Below are positions 16,212 to 26,000 of a DNA stretch of 64,000 nt, in pieces. Source of the stretch: Pleomorphomonas diazotrophica (GTDB taxonomy: Bacteria > Pseudomonadota > Alphaproteobacteria > Rhizobiales > Pleomorphomonadaceae); NCBI RefSeq assembly GCF_002844595.1, contig NZ_PJNW01000002.1:124001-188000 (forward strand). Direction: 5' to 3'. Each line of letters starts with the position of its first letter. The stretch's first letter is position 1. The notes beneath the pieces were generated by a model, which did not search any database, was not told the origin of the DNA, and was given only the letters and a program-made list of their open reading frames with translations. Position numbers and translations under genes: made by a program.

Positions 16212-16300
16212 GTATTCGGCAGTTCCGACGCAAACTTCGGTAAGAAGTATCCCGGCAGCGCAGATAACCTGCCGAGGTGTTCATTCGCTTCGGAGTTCTC

Positions 16301-16717
16301 ATGTCGCCCGACCACCGCCTCGCCATCGTCGTCAATCCCGAGCTGCCGCTCGGTTTGCTCGCCAATACGGTCGGCGCCATCGGCATCGGCCTTGGCGCCC
16401 GCCTGCCGTGGCTTGGTAACCGACAGCTCAGCGATGCGGAGGGGAGGGTCATCGACGACAGCTCCATCCTGCCGGTGCCCATCCTGGCGGCCACTCCAGA
16501 GGCTATTGTCGCACTGATGCTGAAGGCCATGCCGCGCGGCGAGGACAGCGCGTTGGTGGTATTCCCCGCCTTCTCGCGGGCGCTGCACGACTATCGCGAA
16601 TATGAGGCGCTGCTGCCGGGTAAACGTCTCGGCGACGAGGTGATCGATGGCGTCGGCCTGTGCGGGCCGACCAAGTGGGTGAAGTCGCTCACCGGCTCGC
16701 TGCGCCTTTTGAGATGA
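16301..16717 (+). CDS. DUF2000 family protein
   Basis: A 138-residue protein of the DUF2000 family: it begins with HRLAIVVNPELPLGLLANTV, has a central VPILAATPEAI strand-helix and ends with LCGPTKWVKSLTGSLRLLR. The fold resembles peptidyl-tRNA hydrolase-like proteins, but no activity is known to me. Divergent from an Lrp-type regulator, which may control it. The ATG at 16301 is chosen because GGAG lies 6 bases upstream. Confidence 0.75.
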   Translation: MSPDHRLAIVVNPELPLGLLANTVGAIGIGLGARLPWLGNRQLSDAEGRVIDDSSILPVPILAATPEAIVALMLKAMPRGEDSALVVFPAFSRALHDYREYEALLPGKRLGDEVIDGVGLCGPTKWVKSLTGSLRLLR

Positions 16718-16721
16718 CCGC

Positions 16722-17276
16722 TCAGCGGAACGGCCGGCTGACGAAGGGCGAGCCCTTAAGACCGAAGCGCCAGGGATGGTCGGCGGCCTTGGTGATGCCG
16801 ATACGGGGACCATTGACGATATCGGGCGTTCCCTCGCGCGGTATCAACTCGAAGGGAGGCGCATCGAGTGGCAGGCCGTTGTGGGCGATGGTGATGCCGA
16901 GCGCCTCAGTCAGCCGGCCCGGCCCCGAGGCGAGAAGGCGCGGCTCAGCCGTCCTACGCCGCTCGGCCATCGCCGCCAGGCCGACGGTCGGTTCGATCGC
17001 CCTGAGCAGCACGGCGGCGCCATGGCCCACCGGACCGGTGACGATGTTGAAACACCAGTGCACGCCATAGGAGCGATAGACATAGGCGGTGAGCGGCGGT
17101 CCGAACATGGCCCGGTTGCGCGGCCGCTCGCCACTGAAGGAGTGCGAGGCGGGATCGTCGGCCTCGTAGGCCTCGGTCTCGACGATGATGCCGCCGACGC
17201 CGTCGACCAGGAAAGTGGCGCCGATCAACAGCGGCGCCAGCTCGACGGCGGGGAGGGGAGCGAGGGAAGCGATCAC
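16722..17276 (-). CDS. mpg: DNA-3-methyladenine glycosylase (AAG/MPG type)
   Basis: A 184-residue base-excision repair enzyme of the AAG family. Signature sequences are [18 protein letters not shown] with the catalytic Glu, RNRAMFGPP, and [15 protein letters not shown] lining the base pocket. It removes 3-methyladenine, hypoxanthine and similar bases from DNA. Start is a GTG overlapping the upstream LysR stop by 4 bases (17273-17276), so the two are co-translated. Confidence 0.88.
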   Translation of the reverse strand: MIASLAPLPAVELAPLLIGATFLVDGVGGIIVETEAYEADDPASHSFSGERPRNRAMFGPPLTAYVYRSYGVHWCFNIVTGPVGHGAAVLLRAIEPTVGLAAMAERRRTAEPRLLASGPGRLTEALGITIAHNGLPLDAPPFELIPREGTPDIVNGPRIGITKAADHPWRFGLKGSPFVSRPFR

Positions 17277-18169
17277 GGGGTTTTCCGGGCGAGGCGTTTT
17301 GTCAGGCCGTCGACGAGGCGATCGGCGACGAAGCGGATGCGGCGGCTCGGCTTGAGGTCCTCGTGATAGACCAGCCAGAGCGGCAGCGCAAAGCCGATGT
17401 CCTCGACCGGCAGTCGCACGACGCGCGGCTCGGCCTCGGCGATCGGCACCTGGGCGAAGCCGATGCCGGCACCGGCGATCACCATCTGCCAGCCGACGAC
17501 GTGATCGTCGGAGCGGATCGGAAACCACTCGCGCGGCACCGGCAAGCCGGCACGGGCGAAGCCTTGCAGCAGGTCGTCGGCCCGGTCGAGGCCGATGACG
17601 TCATGGTCGAGGAGGTCGGCCAGCCGGGTTGGCGTGCCCCGTCGGGCGAGATAGGCGGGCGAGGCGTAGACGGCGAGCGGAACCTCGCCGATGCGGCGGC
17701 GGATGAGTTGCGGCTGGCGCGGCTCGTACATGCGGAGTGCGATGTCGGCGTCGCGGCGCAACAGGTTCTGCGTCTCATCGCTGGCGACGATCTCGATGTC
17801 GACGGCCGGCTCCTCGACATGCAGTGCCGCGATGATGTCTGGCAGCAGATAGGTGGCTACCATGCGGCTCGCCGTGACGCGCACTGTGCCGGCGAGGCTG
17901 TCGCCGGTGCCGCTCGCCTTGCGCTCCAGCGCCAACGCCGCCTCGCCCATGCGGCGGGCGTCCTCGACGAGGTCGAGCGCGGCGGGTGTCGGTTCGAGCC
18001 CGCGCGGCTGCCGGCGGAACAGCGGTGTGTCGAGTGTTTCCTCAAGCTCGCGGATATGCCGGCCGACGGTGGGCTGGACGAGGCCGAGCCTGTCGGCGGC
18101 AGCCGACAGAGAGCCGGTGTCGACCACGGCGAGGAAGGAGCGGAGAAGGGTCCAGTCGAGCATAGCCAT
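17273..18169 (-). CDS. LysR-family regulator
   Basis: A 298-residue LysR protein: winged helix at residues 5-62 ([31 protein letters not shown]) and an effector-binding domain. It is divergent from the NAD-dependent epimerase-like gene at 18298, its probable target, and a long inverted repeat lies between them. The start at 18169 was preferred; the frame runs on to 18274 through that operator. The downstream mpg overlap suggests they share a transcript. Confidence 0.85.
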   Translation of the reverse strand: MAMLDWTLLRSFLAVVDTGSLSAAADRLGLVQPTVGRHIRELEETLDTPLFRRQPRGLEPTPAALDLVEDARRMGEAALALERKASGTGDSLAGTVRVTASRMVATYLLPDIIAALHVEEPAVDIEIVASDETQNLLRRDADIALRMYEPRQPQLIRRRIGEVPLAVYASPAYLARRGTPTRLADLLDHDVIGLDRADDLLQGFARAGLPVPREWFPIRSDDHVVGWQMVIAGAGIGFAQVPIAEAEPRVVRLPVEDIGFALPLWLVYHEDLKPSRRIRFVADRLVDGLTKRLARKTP

Positions 18170-18171
18170 GC

Positions 18172-18234
18172 AAAAATGAATGGTTCTTTGACAAACATAG
18201 CGAATTGATGTGCGAAATGAAACCATCCATTTTT
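18172..18234. promoter_or_regulatory. Long inverted repeat between LysR and epimerase-like gene
   Basis: Two 14-base arms match at 13 of 14 positions: AAAAATGAATGGTT at 18172-18185 and AACCATCCATTTTT at 18221-18234, separated by 35 bases. A TTGACA (18188-18193) lies inside the loop and could be a -35 for the plus-strand gene. The layout fits a two-site LysR operator controlling the divergent pair; binding is inferred. Confidence 0.5.
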
Positions 18235-18297
18235 CGGGGCACGGATTGCCTTCATCGAGCCAAGTTTGCCTCAAAGCGTTTTACCCAGGAGATCATC

Positions 18298-19227
18298 ATG
18301 GCTGGACATGTTCTCATCCTCGGTGCCCTTGGCGGCGTCGGCCAGGCGGTTGCCGAAGAGTTCCATCATCAGGGCTGGCAGGTGTCCGGCCTCGTTCGCA
18401 AGGGGCGGGCTGGAGAGTTGCCGGATTGGGTTTGGCCGGTTGAGGCCGATCTCCATGATGCCGACGCGGTGGCCAAGGCGGTGAGCTCCGAGGTGGACGT
18501 AGTGTTCGACGGCCTTAACGCGCCCTATCATCGCTGGGCCGAACTGGCAAAGCCGCTCTACGCCGCTGCGCTCGCCATCGCCGAGCGGCTCGGGGCGCTG
18601 CATCTCTTTCCCGGCAATGTCTACGGTTTCGGCGAGGGAATGCCGGACCGGCTGACGCCCGACCTCGTGGCGGCGCCCACCTCGGAAAAGGGCAGGATCC
18701 GCGTCGAGATCGAACGAAGTTTCGCGGAAGCGGCGCGGGCCGGGCGCGTTCGCACCTGCATTCTCCGGGCCGGCGACTTCTTCGGCCCGACCATCACGGG
18801 ACAGAGCTGGCTGTCGGCGCTGATCGCCACCAAAGCCGGGCAGGGTGTCATCCGCTCGCCAGGGCCGGAGGATGTGCCGCATGCCTGGGCCTATCTACCC
18901 GATCTCGCCCGCGCCTTTGTTCGTCTGGCCGAACGGCGCGACCGGCTCGGCGGCTTCGAGGTGTTCCACTTCGAGGGGCACACCGCGTCAATCGACGATA
19001 TCGCCCAGGCGGCGGGTGTCGCCCATCGGCGGCCGATGCGGGTGCGGCGCGTGCCGGGCCTCGCCTTCACGCTGATCGGCCTGTTCGATCCGGTGATCCG
19101 GGCCTCGCGCGAGATGGCCTATCTCTGGCGCGTGCCGCACCGGCTTGTCGACCGCCGGCTTGAAACGGTAACGGGGCCACTGGTGGCGACCCCGCTGCCG
19201 CAGGCGCTGGCATCGATCCAGGTCTGA
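18298..19227 (+). CDS. NAD-dependent epimerase/dehydratase-like protein
   Basis: A 309-residue short-chain-type Rossmann protein. The dinucleotide motif GALGGVGQAVAEEF is at residues 8-21, and Tyr of the active region may be in NVYGFGEGMP, though the classical YxxxK is not clear. The C-terminal half (PHAWAYLPDLARAF) resembles the extended SDR/NmrA group. Substrate unknown. The ATG at 18298 follows a weak AGGAG (CCCAGGAG). Divergent from the LysR gene, and convergent with the zinc-type reductase after it. Confidence 0.7.
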   Translation: MAGHVLILGALGGVGQAVAEEFHHQGWQVSGLVRKGRAGELPDWVWPVEADLHDADAVAKAVSSEVDVVFDGLNAPYHRWAELAKPLYAAALAIAERLGALHLFPGNVYGFGEGMPDRLTPDLVAAPTSEKGRIRVEIERSFAEAARAGRVRTCILRAGDFFGPTITGQSWLSALIATKAGQGVIRSPGPEDVPHAWAYLPDLARAFVRLAERRDRLGGFEVFHFEGHTASIDDIAQAAGVAHRRPMRVRRVPGLAFTLIGLFDPVIRASREMAYLWRVPHRLVDRRLETVTGPLVATPLPQALASIQV

Positions 19228-19245
19228 CCGAAGACGAGACAGAAC

Positions 19246-19272
19246 CCGCCGGCGCAAGCGAAGCGTCGGCGG
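19246..19272. terminator. GC-rich hairpin between convergent genes
   Basis: A stem of ten pairs with one mismatch (CCGCCGGCGC / GCGTCGGCGG) around an AAGCGAA loop, in the 53-base gap between the convergent genes ending at 19227 and 19281. No T-run follows on either strand, so termination is plausible but not certain. Confidence 0.4.
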
Positions 19273-19280
19273 CTTGCGGT

Positions 19281-20306
19281 TCATGGCATTTCGATCACGA
19301 TCTTACCGAAAGCGCCTCGATCGAGATGGTCGAGGGCGGCCGGAACGTCCTTGAGCGGGTAGCGCTTGTCGATCACCGGCTTGAGACCGGTGCGCTCCAC
19401 CTCGGCGACGAGCTCTTCCAGCGCCCGGCGATGGCCGACGCCGATACCCTGCACCGTGACGTTCTTCAACATCAGCGGCCCAGCGGGGGAGGCGATCTCG
19501 AAACCCTCCAGAACCCCGATCTGGTAGATCCGGCCGTCGACGGCGGCCGCCCGCACGGCCTTGGCTAGATGCGGCCCGCCGACGAGTTCGAGGATGTGGT
19601 CGGCACCGCGATCGGCCGTCAGGCGATAGACGGTCTCCACCCAGTCCTCCTGCGACCGGTCGATGCCGTGATCGGCGCCGAGCGCCTTGGCGCGCTCCAG
19701 CTTTTCCGCGCCGCTTGAGACGACGATGACGTTGGCGCCGCGCGCCTTGGCGATCTGCAAGCCGAACAGGGCGACGCCGCCGGTTCCTTCGATCACCACG
19801 CTTTCACCGGCGCGGAGGTGACCTTTCTCGATAAGCGCGAACCAGGCCGTCACGCCGGCGCACGGCAAGGTGCTGGCCTCGCCGTCGTCGAGCGACGCTG
19901 GGGCGCGCACAAACCAGTCAGCCGGGAAGGCGACATGTTCGGCGAGAACGCCGGGGTAATATCCGCCGAGCGTCTGATAAGGCGGGACGCGGCCATTGCC
20001 GCGCGGTGGGCCATCGGTCCATTCCGGCGAGAAGACCGAAATGACGCGGTCCCCTTTGGCAAAGCGCGTCACGCCGTCACCGACCGCCTGCACCACGCCC
20101 GCGAGATCGGAGGCGGGCGTGAACGGCAAGGTCAACTGCATGCCCATGCCGCTCTCGATCATCAGCTTGTCGCGGTAGTTGAGGGAGACGGCGGCCACCT
20201 TCACCAGCACCTCGCCCGGCTTGGACTCCGGGATGGGCGCATGCCTCAGGGCCAGCTTGTCGCGTCCGATCCCGTCCATTTCCCAACGTTGCATCGTGTC
20301 CGTCAT
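19281..20306 (-). CDS. Medium-chain alcohol dehydrogenase/quinone reductase-like
   Basis: A 341-residue MDR-superfamily oxidoreductase. The N-terminal GroES-like domain has GRDKLALRHAPIP and SLNYRDKLMI; the Rossmann domain has GTGGVALFGLQIAKARGANV, typical of NAD(P)H-dependent quinone reductases and zinc-free ADHs. There is no catalytic-zinc Cys ligand after GDRVI. It is divergent from a LysR gene; the 103-base gap holds a TTTGCTC/GAGCAAA dyad (20309-20315 and 20350-20356) that may be its operator. Confidence 0.82.
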   Translation of the reverse strand: MTDTMQRWEMDGIGRDKLALRHAPIPESKPGEVLVKVAAVSLNYRDKLMIESGMGMQLTLPFTPASDLAGVVQAVGDGVTRFAKGDRVISVFSPEWTDGPPRGNGRVPPYQTLGGYYPGVLAEHVAFPADWFVRAPASLDDGEASTLPCAGVTAWFALIEKGHLRAGESVVIEGTGGVALFGLQIAKARGANVIVVSSGAEKLERAKALGADHGIDRSQEDWVETVYRLTADRGADHILELVGGPHLAKAVRAAAVDGRIYQIGVLEGFEIASPAGPLMLKNVTVQGIGVGHRRALEELVAEVERTGLKPVIDKRYPLKDVPAALDHLDRGAFGKIVIEMP

Positions 20307-20409
20307 TGTTTGCTCCTTGACGTGAGTGACGAGCACGCAGCATACCGTTGAGCAAATGGAGCCGGTGGTGACTTATGCTCCAAGCACTGGTTCCTTCAGG
20401 ATGACAATC

Positions 20410-21315
20410 ATGGGCGAGATATTGAACGGCGTGGATGTGTTCGTGGCGGCCGTGGAGACGGGCAGTTTCGCCGCGGCGGCAGAGCGGCTGCATGTGACGC
20501 GTTCGGCGGTTGCCAAGACGATCGCGCGGCTGGAAGCGCGGCTCGCCGTTCGCCTGCTGCATCGCACTACACGAAGCCTGGCGCTCACCGAGGACGGCCA
20601 GGGTTATTACGAGCACTGCCTGAGGGCCATGGAGGCGTTGCGCGCCGGTGAGTCGGCCCTGGAGTCAGGGCGACGCGAGGCGGTGGGGCGACTGCGCGTG
20701 TCGATGCCGATGCTGTTCGGCAAGCGCTGCGTCGCGCCGGTGCTGGCCCGGCTGGCCGCCGAGCATCCCCGGCTCGAACTCGATCTGTCCTTCAGCGACC
20801 GACGGGTCGATTTGATTGAAGACGGATTCGATCTGGCGCTCCGCAACGGTGACATCAGCGACGGCGCCGGTCTGATGATCCGGACGGTGAGCCTGCAACG
20901 CATGACGGTTTGCGCTTCGCCGGCCTATCTCGACCGCAACGGACGGCCGGAAAACCTCGACGATCTGGCCGCCCATCACGGGGTCGTCTACGGCCGTGCC
21001 GGCCATGTCAGGGCGTGGCAGTTCCCGGTGGGCGATGGTGCCTCACTCGAGGTGACGCCGCCGAGCCGAATGCGGTTTGACGACCTTGAGGCGATCGCCG
21101 ATGCGGCGGAGGCGGGTCATGGGTTGGCCTGGCTGCCCTGCTGGCTGATCCGCGACAAGGTCAGACTCGGTACGCTCGTTCCCCTGCTGGGCAACGTGCC
21201 GCGCCGGGTGTTCAAGACGCACGCCATCTGGCCCGAAACGCCGCATCTGCCGTTGCGTGTCCGGCTTGCCATCGATGCGCTGGCGGCCGCGCTTCCGGGG
21301 AGTGCCGAGCTCTAG
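20410..21315 (+). CDS. LysR-family regulator
   Basis: A 301-residue LysR protein with the helix-turn-helix at residues 5-60 (VDVFVAAVETGSFAAAAERL, TRSAVAKTIARLEARL) and a periplasmic-binding-like effector domain. It belongs to the group with the LHRTTRSLALTEDG motif. The start at 20410 has AGG nine bases upstream; 20401 is an alternative. Divergent from the quinone reductase-like gene, which is its likely target. Confidence 0.85.
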   Translation: MGEILNGVDVFVAAVETGSFAAAAERLHVTRSAVAKTIARLEARLAVRLLHRTTRSLALTEDGQGYYEHCLRAMEALRAGESALESGRREAVGRLRVSMPMLFGKRCVAPVLARLAAEHPRLELDLSFSDRRVDLIEDGFDLALRNGDISDGAGLMIRTVSLQRMTVCASPAYLDRNGRPENLDDLAAHHGVVYGRAGHVRAWQFPVGDGASLEVTPPSRMRFDDLEAIADAAEAGHGLAWLPCWLIRDKVRLGTLVPLLGNVPRRVFKTHAIWPETPHLPLRVRLAIDALAAALPGSAEL

Positions 21316-21319
21316 CCAC

Positions 21320-21358
21320 AAAAAAGGGGCGCGGTACGGATCGATCGTGCCGCGCCCC
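21320..21358 (-). terminator. Rho-independent terminator of the dpp operon
   Basis: On the minus strand a 13-pair GC-rich stem (GGGGCGCGGCACG with GU or mismatch to CGTACCGCGCCCC) and a 7-base loop is followed by six T residues (complement of 21320-21325). It sits 21 bases after the dppF stop and also lies just past the plus-strand LysR gene. Confidence 0.85.
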
Positions 21359-21379
21359 GATTGTCATATTGCGGCGCTG

Positions 21380-22368
<989 letters not shown>

Positions 22369-22372
<4 letters not shown>

Positions 22373-23385
22373 GCCGAAAGCCTCCGGTCGAGGATGGCGG
22401 CCGGGCCGGGATGGCCGACCGGCTTGCCCTGGTTGAGCGGATAGTGGCAGAGCGCGTAGCCGGCGGCCTGGCCCTGGGTGACCGGCGCCTTCTCGACGCA
22501 GCGCTCGGTGACGAAGGCGCAGCGCGGGCTGAACAGGCAGCCGCTGGGGCGATCGTACTGACCGGGCACCACGCCGGGGATCGACGGCAGACGGCGGGTG
22601 GTCGCCCGTTCCGGCAGCGCCGACAGCAGCGCCGCGGTATAGGGATGGTGCGGATCGGCGAAGAGTTCGCTGACCGGCTGCTCCTCCACCTTCTGGCCAG
22701 CATATTGCACCGAGACGCGGTTGGCGGTTTCGGCGACCACGCCCATGTCATGGGTGATCAGCACCAGCGCCATGCCGGTCTCGCGCTGCAGCTTGGCGAG
22801 CAGGTCGAGGATCTGCGCCTGGATGGTCACGTCGAGGGCGGTGGTTGGCTCGTCGGCGATCAGGAGCTTGGGATTGCAGGCAATCGCCATGGCGATCATC
22901 ACGCGCTGGTTCATGCCGCCCGACATCTGATGCGGATAGGTGTCGAGGCGCTCGGCGGCCGAGGGGATGCCGACCAGCTCCAGAAGCTCGACGGTGCGGT
23001 CGCGCCGGGCGCGTTTGTCGAGCCCGAGATGAACCTTCAGCACCTCGCCGATCTGCCAGCCGACCGTGTAGCACGGGTTGAGCGAGCTCATCGGCTCCTG
23101 GAAGATCATGGCGAGGTCCTTGCCGACGATGCGGCGGCGCTCGCGCGCCGGGATCGTCAGAAGGTCCTTGCCGTCGAACATCATCTTGTCGGCGGTGATG
23201 GTCGCCGTCCAGGGCAGGAGGCCCATCAGCGCCAGCATGGAGACCGACTTGCCCGAGCCGCTTTCGCCGACGATGGAGACGATCTCGCCCGGCTCGACGG
23301 TCATCGACACGCCGTCGACCGCGCGGAACTGACCGCCCACGGTGCGGAAGTCGACCGAGAGGTTGCTGATTTCGAGAATGGGCAT
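22369..23385 (-). CDS. dppD: Dipeptide ABC transporter ATP-binding protein DppD
   Basis: A 338-residue ABC ATPase pairing with DppF. Walker [10 protein letters not shown]-loop [12 protein letters not shown], signature MSGGMNQR, Walker [13 protein letters not shown], and the C-terminal [14 protein letters not shown] tail. Start is the ATG complementary to 23383-23385, which overlaps the dppC stop by one base; the longer open frame upstream is antisense of dppC. Confidence 0.92.
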
Positions 23386-24269
23386 CACGACCTCTTCAGC
23401 TTCGGATCGAGGGCGTCGCGCAGGCCGTCGCCCATCAGGTTGATGGCCAGCACGGTGATCAGGATGGCAAGGCCCGGGAAGGTCACCACCCACCAGGCGC
23501 GGGTGATGAACTCGCGGGCCTCGGCCAGCATGGTGCCCCATTCCGGGGTCGGCGGCTGGGCGCCCATGCCGAGGAAGCCGAGGGCGGCGGCATCGAGAAT
23601 GGCGCCCGAGAACGACAGGGCGGCCTGGACGATCAGCGGCGCCATGCAGTTCGGCAGGATGGTGACGAACATCAGCCACAGCGGGCCGGCGCCCGAAACG
23701 CGGGCGGCCGTCACATAGTCGCGGTTGCGCTCGGAGAGCACGGCGGCGCGGGTGAGGCGCACATAGTGCGGCTGCGCCACGATGGCAATGGCGATCATCG
23801 CGTTGGTGAGGCCGGGGCCGAGGATGGCGACCAGCGTCAGCGCCAGCAGCAGCGACGGGAAGGCCAGGATGACGTCCATGACGCGCATGATCGTGGTGTC
23901 GACCCAGCCGCGGAAGAAGCCGGCGAACATGCCGATGATGACGCCGCCGATCAGCGACACCGAGACGACGACGACGCCGATGAACAGCGAGAAGCGGGCG
24001 CCGTAGATCAGGCGCGACAGGATGTCGCGGCCGAGCGCGTCGGTGCCCAGCAGGAACAGGCCTTCGCTGCCGCGGGTCATCGGCGGCACCAGCAGGGCGT
24101 CGCGGAACTGCTGGTCGGGATTGAAGGGGGCGAAGAGCGGCGCGGCGAGGGCGACGAACACCAGCGCCGCGAACAGCACGAGGCCGGCGACGGCGCCGTG
24201 GTTTTCCGAGAAGTAGCGCCAGAATTCCTTGAGGCGCCCCGGACGGACGGAAGCGGAGACGGCGGTCAT
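23385..24269 (-). CDS. dppC: Dipeptide ABC transporter permease DppC
   Basis: A 294-residue inner-membrane permease with about six helices and an N-terminal cytoplasmic arm. The DppC-specific [22 protein letters not shown] motif follows the first helix, and the EAA-type loop appears as [20 protein letters not shown]. It pairs with DppB to form the translocation channel. Confidence 0.92.
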   Translation of the reverse strand: MTAVSASVRPGRLKEFWRYFSENHGAVAGLVLFAALVFVALAAPLFAPFNPDQQFRDALLVPPMTRGSEGLFLLGTDALGRDILSRLIYGARFSLFIGVVVVSVSLIGGVIIGMFAGFFRGWVDTTIMRVMDVILAFPSLLLALTLVAILGPGLTNAMIAIAIVAQPHYVRLTRAAVLSERNRDYVTAARVSGAGPLWLMFVTILPNCMAPLIVQAALSFSGAILDAAALGFLGMGAQPPTPEWGTMLAEAREFITRAWWVVTFPGLAILITVLAINLMGDGLRDALDPKLKRS

Positions 24270-24273
24270 CGGG

Positions 24274-25284
24274 TTACCTCTGGTGCCGGATCTTGGGATT
24301 CACGAGGCCGTAGAGCATGTCGACCACGAGATTGACGCCCATGACGATGAGGGCGATCAGCACGAGGCCGCCCTGCACCGCCGGGTAGTCGCGGCGGAAG
24401 ATGGAATCGACCATCCACTTGCCGATGCCCGGCCAGGAGAAGATCGTCTCCGTCAGGATGGCGCCAGCCATCAGCACGCCGATCTGCAGGCCGATGGTGG
24501 TGATTACCGGGATCAGGGCGTTGCGGAGCGCGTGCACGGCGACGACGCGGAACGGGCTGAGGCCCTTGGCCTTGGCGGTGCGGATATAGTCCTCGCCGAG
24601 CACCTCCAGCATGGCCGAACGCGTCTGGCGGGCGATGACGGCGAGCGGAATGGTGCCGAGCACGATGGTCGGCAGGATGAGGTGGCTCACCGCCGACTGG
24701 AAGGCGCCCGCCTTGCCGGACAGCAGGCTGTCGATCAGCATGAAGCCGGTCACCTTGGGGAAGAAGAACATCAAGGATATGCGGCCGGACACCGGCGTCC
24801 AGCCGAGCATGCCGGAGAAGACGATGATGAGCAGCAGCGCCCACCAGAAGATCGGCATGGAATAGCCGACCAGTGCGGTGGCCATCGCCGTGTGGTCGAA
24901 CCAGGAATTGCGCTTGACGGCGGCGATGACGCCGGCCGGCACGCCGAGGACGACGGCGAAGATCACCGCGCAGAAGGACAGCTCCAGCGTCGCCGGGAAC
25001 AGCGTGAAGAACTCGGTGAAGATCGGCTTCTTGGTCGAGATCGACGTGCCGAAGTCACCCTGCACCAAGTCGGTGAAATAGGTGATGAACTGCTGCCAGA
25101 GCGGCAGGTCGAAGCCGAAGCGGTGCATCAGCTCGGCATAACGCTCGGGCGATATGCCGCGTTCACCGGCCAGGAGAAGCACCGGATCGCCGGGCAGCAG
25201 GCGGATGAAGAAGAAGGCGACCAGACTGACGCCGATGAAGGTCGGGATCAACAGGCCGAGGCGTCGGAGAATGAAACCGAACAT
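24274..25284 (-). CDS. dppB: Dipeptide ABC transporter permease DppB
   Basis: A 336-residue permease beginning with the typical FILRRLGLLIPTFIGVSL first helix and LLPGDPV periplasmic motif. The EAA loop is TAKAKGLSPFRVVAVHALRN, and the C-terminus has FSWPGIGKWMVDSIFRRDYP, all conserved in DppB. Only 4 bases separate it from dppC. Confidence 0.92.
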   Translation of the reverse strand: MFGFILRRLGLLIPTFIGVSLVAFFFIRLLPGDPVLLLAGERGISPERYAELMHRFGFDLPLWQQFITYFTDLVQGDFGTSISTKKPIFTEFFTLFPATLELSFCAVIFAVVLGVPAGVIAAVKRNSWFDHTAMATALVGYSMPIFWWALLLIIVFSGMLGWTPVSGRISLMFFFPKVTGFMLIDSLLSGKAGAFQSAVSHLILPTIVLGTIPLAVIARQTRSAMLEVLGEDYIRTAKAKGLSPFRVVAVHALRNALIPVITTIGLQIGVLMAGAILTETIFSWPGIGKWMVDSIFRRDYPAVQGGLVLIALIVMGVNLVVDMLYGLVNPKIRHQR

Positions 25285-25293
25285 GGTGCGGGG

Positions 25294-25791
25294 TCAGTCC
25301 AGGCTCGAGAGTTGCTTGACGAAGATGTGGGTCGGATGCGTTTCATGGCGGCCGTCGGGAGTCCAGATCGGGGCTTGCCGGACGCCGCTGTCGCGCCAGC
25401 CGGCCCGCGCGTAGAACCGATGGGCCCGGTCGTTGCCGGCCGAACACTGGATCGCCGCGTCGCGTATGCCGCGCCGGGCGAGGCTCGTCTCGGTGGCAGT
25501 CAGCAGGGCAGCAGCAAGGCCCGTGCCGCGTGCCTCCCTGGCGACGTAGAGCTGGTCGATCTCGTTGCCCTCGATGGCCGAGAAACCCATGATGCGACCC
25601 TCCACCTCGGCGACGAGGCAGCCGGCCTCGAGCGGTTCGAGGCGCAGATCGAAGCTTTCCAGCGTCCGCTCGGCTACCACATGCGCCGGCAGCACCGTCC
25701 CGTGGCCGTCGTGCCAGGCGTCGTGCCATAGCCTGACGACCGCGGCGCGGTCGTCGGAACGGTAGGAACGGAGGGTGGGCGCGATAGGCAT
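25294..25791 (-). CDS. GNAT family N-acetyltransferase
   Basis: A 165-residue GNAT protein. The N-terminal LRSYRSDDRAAVVRLW, the acetyl-CoA site VAREARGTGLAAALL (R/Q-x-x-G-x-G/A type) and the late NDRAHRFYARAGW are diagnostic. It is inserted between dppA and dppB, with 9 bases to dppB, so it is co-transcribed with the permeases. It could acetylate an imported peptide or amine; the substrate is unknown. The frame is open to 25851, but ATG 25791 matches the family N-terminus. Confidence 0.8.
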   Translation of the reverse strand: MPIAPTLRSYRSDDRAAVVRLWHDAWHDGHGTVLPAHVVAERTLESFDLRLEPLEAGCLVAEVEGRIMGFSAIEGNEIDQLYVAREARGTGLAAALLTATETSLARRGIRDAAIQCSAGNDRAHRFYARAGWRDSGVRQAPIWTPDGRHETHPTHIFVKQLSSLD

Positions 25792-25946
25792 GGCGCTTCC
25801 AGTAGCCGCCGAAAACCCGGGCTGCAAGCGACAACGTCGACATTTGACCATTTTCGCGGCACCAAACGGCCGCGTTTCCCGCCAACCTATATGGTTTCAC
25901 GCATGAGAGGCGGCTGGTCGGACGCTGCCAGCTTGGGTCCGAATGC

Positions 25947-25979
25947 GAAAACGGTTCCGGGGAGGGCTCCCCGGAACCG
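25947..25979 (-). terminator. Hairpin with T-run downstream of dppA (attenuator-like)
   Basis: A perfect 12-pair stem, CGGTTCCGGGGA/TCCCCGGAACCG (25952-25979), with a 4-base loop lies 21 bases after the dppA stop; on the minus strand it is followed by TTTT. In the middle of an operon this would lower expression of the ATPase/permease genes relative to the abundant binding protein. Confidence 0.7.
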
Positions 25980-26000
25980 CATGCGTCTTGGCGGTATCGC

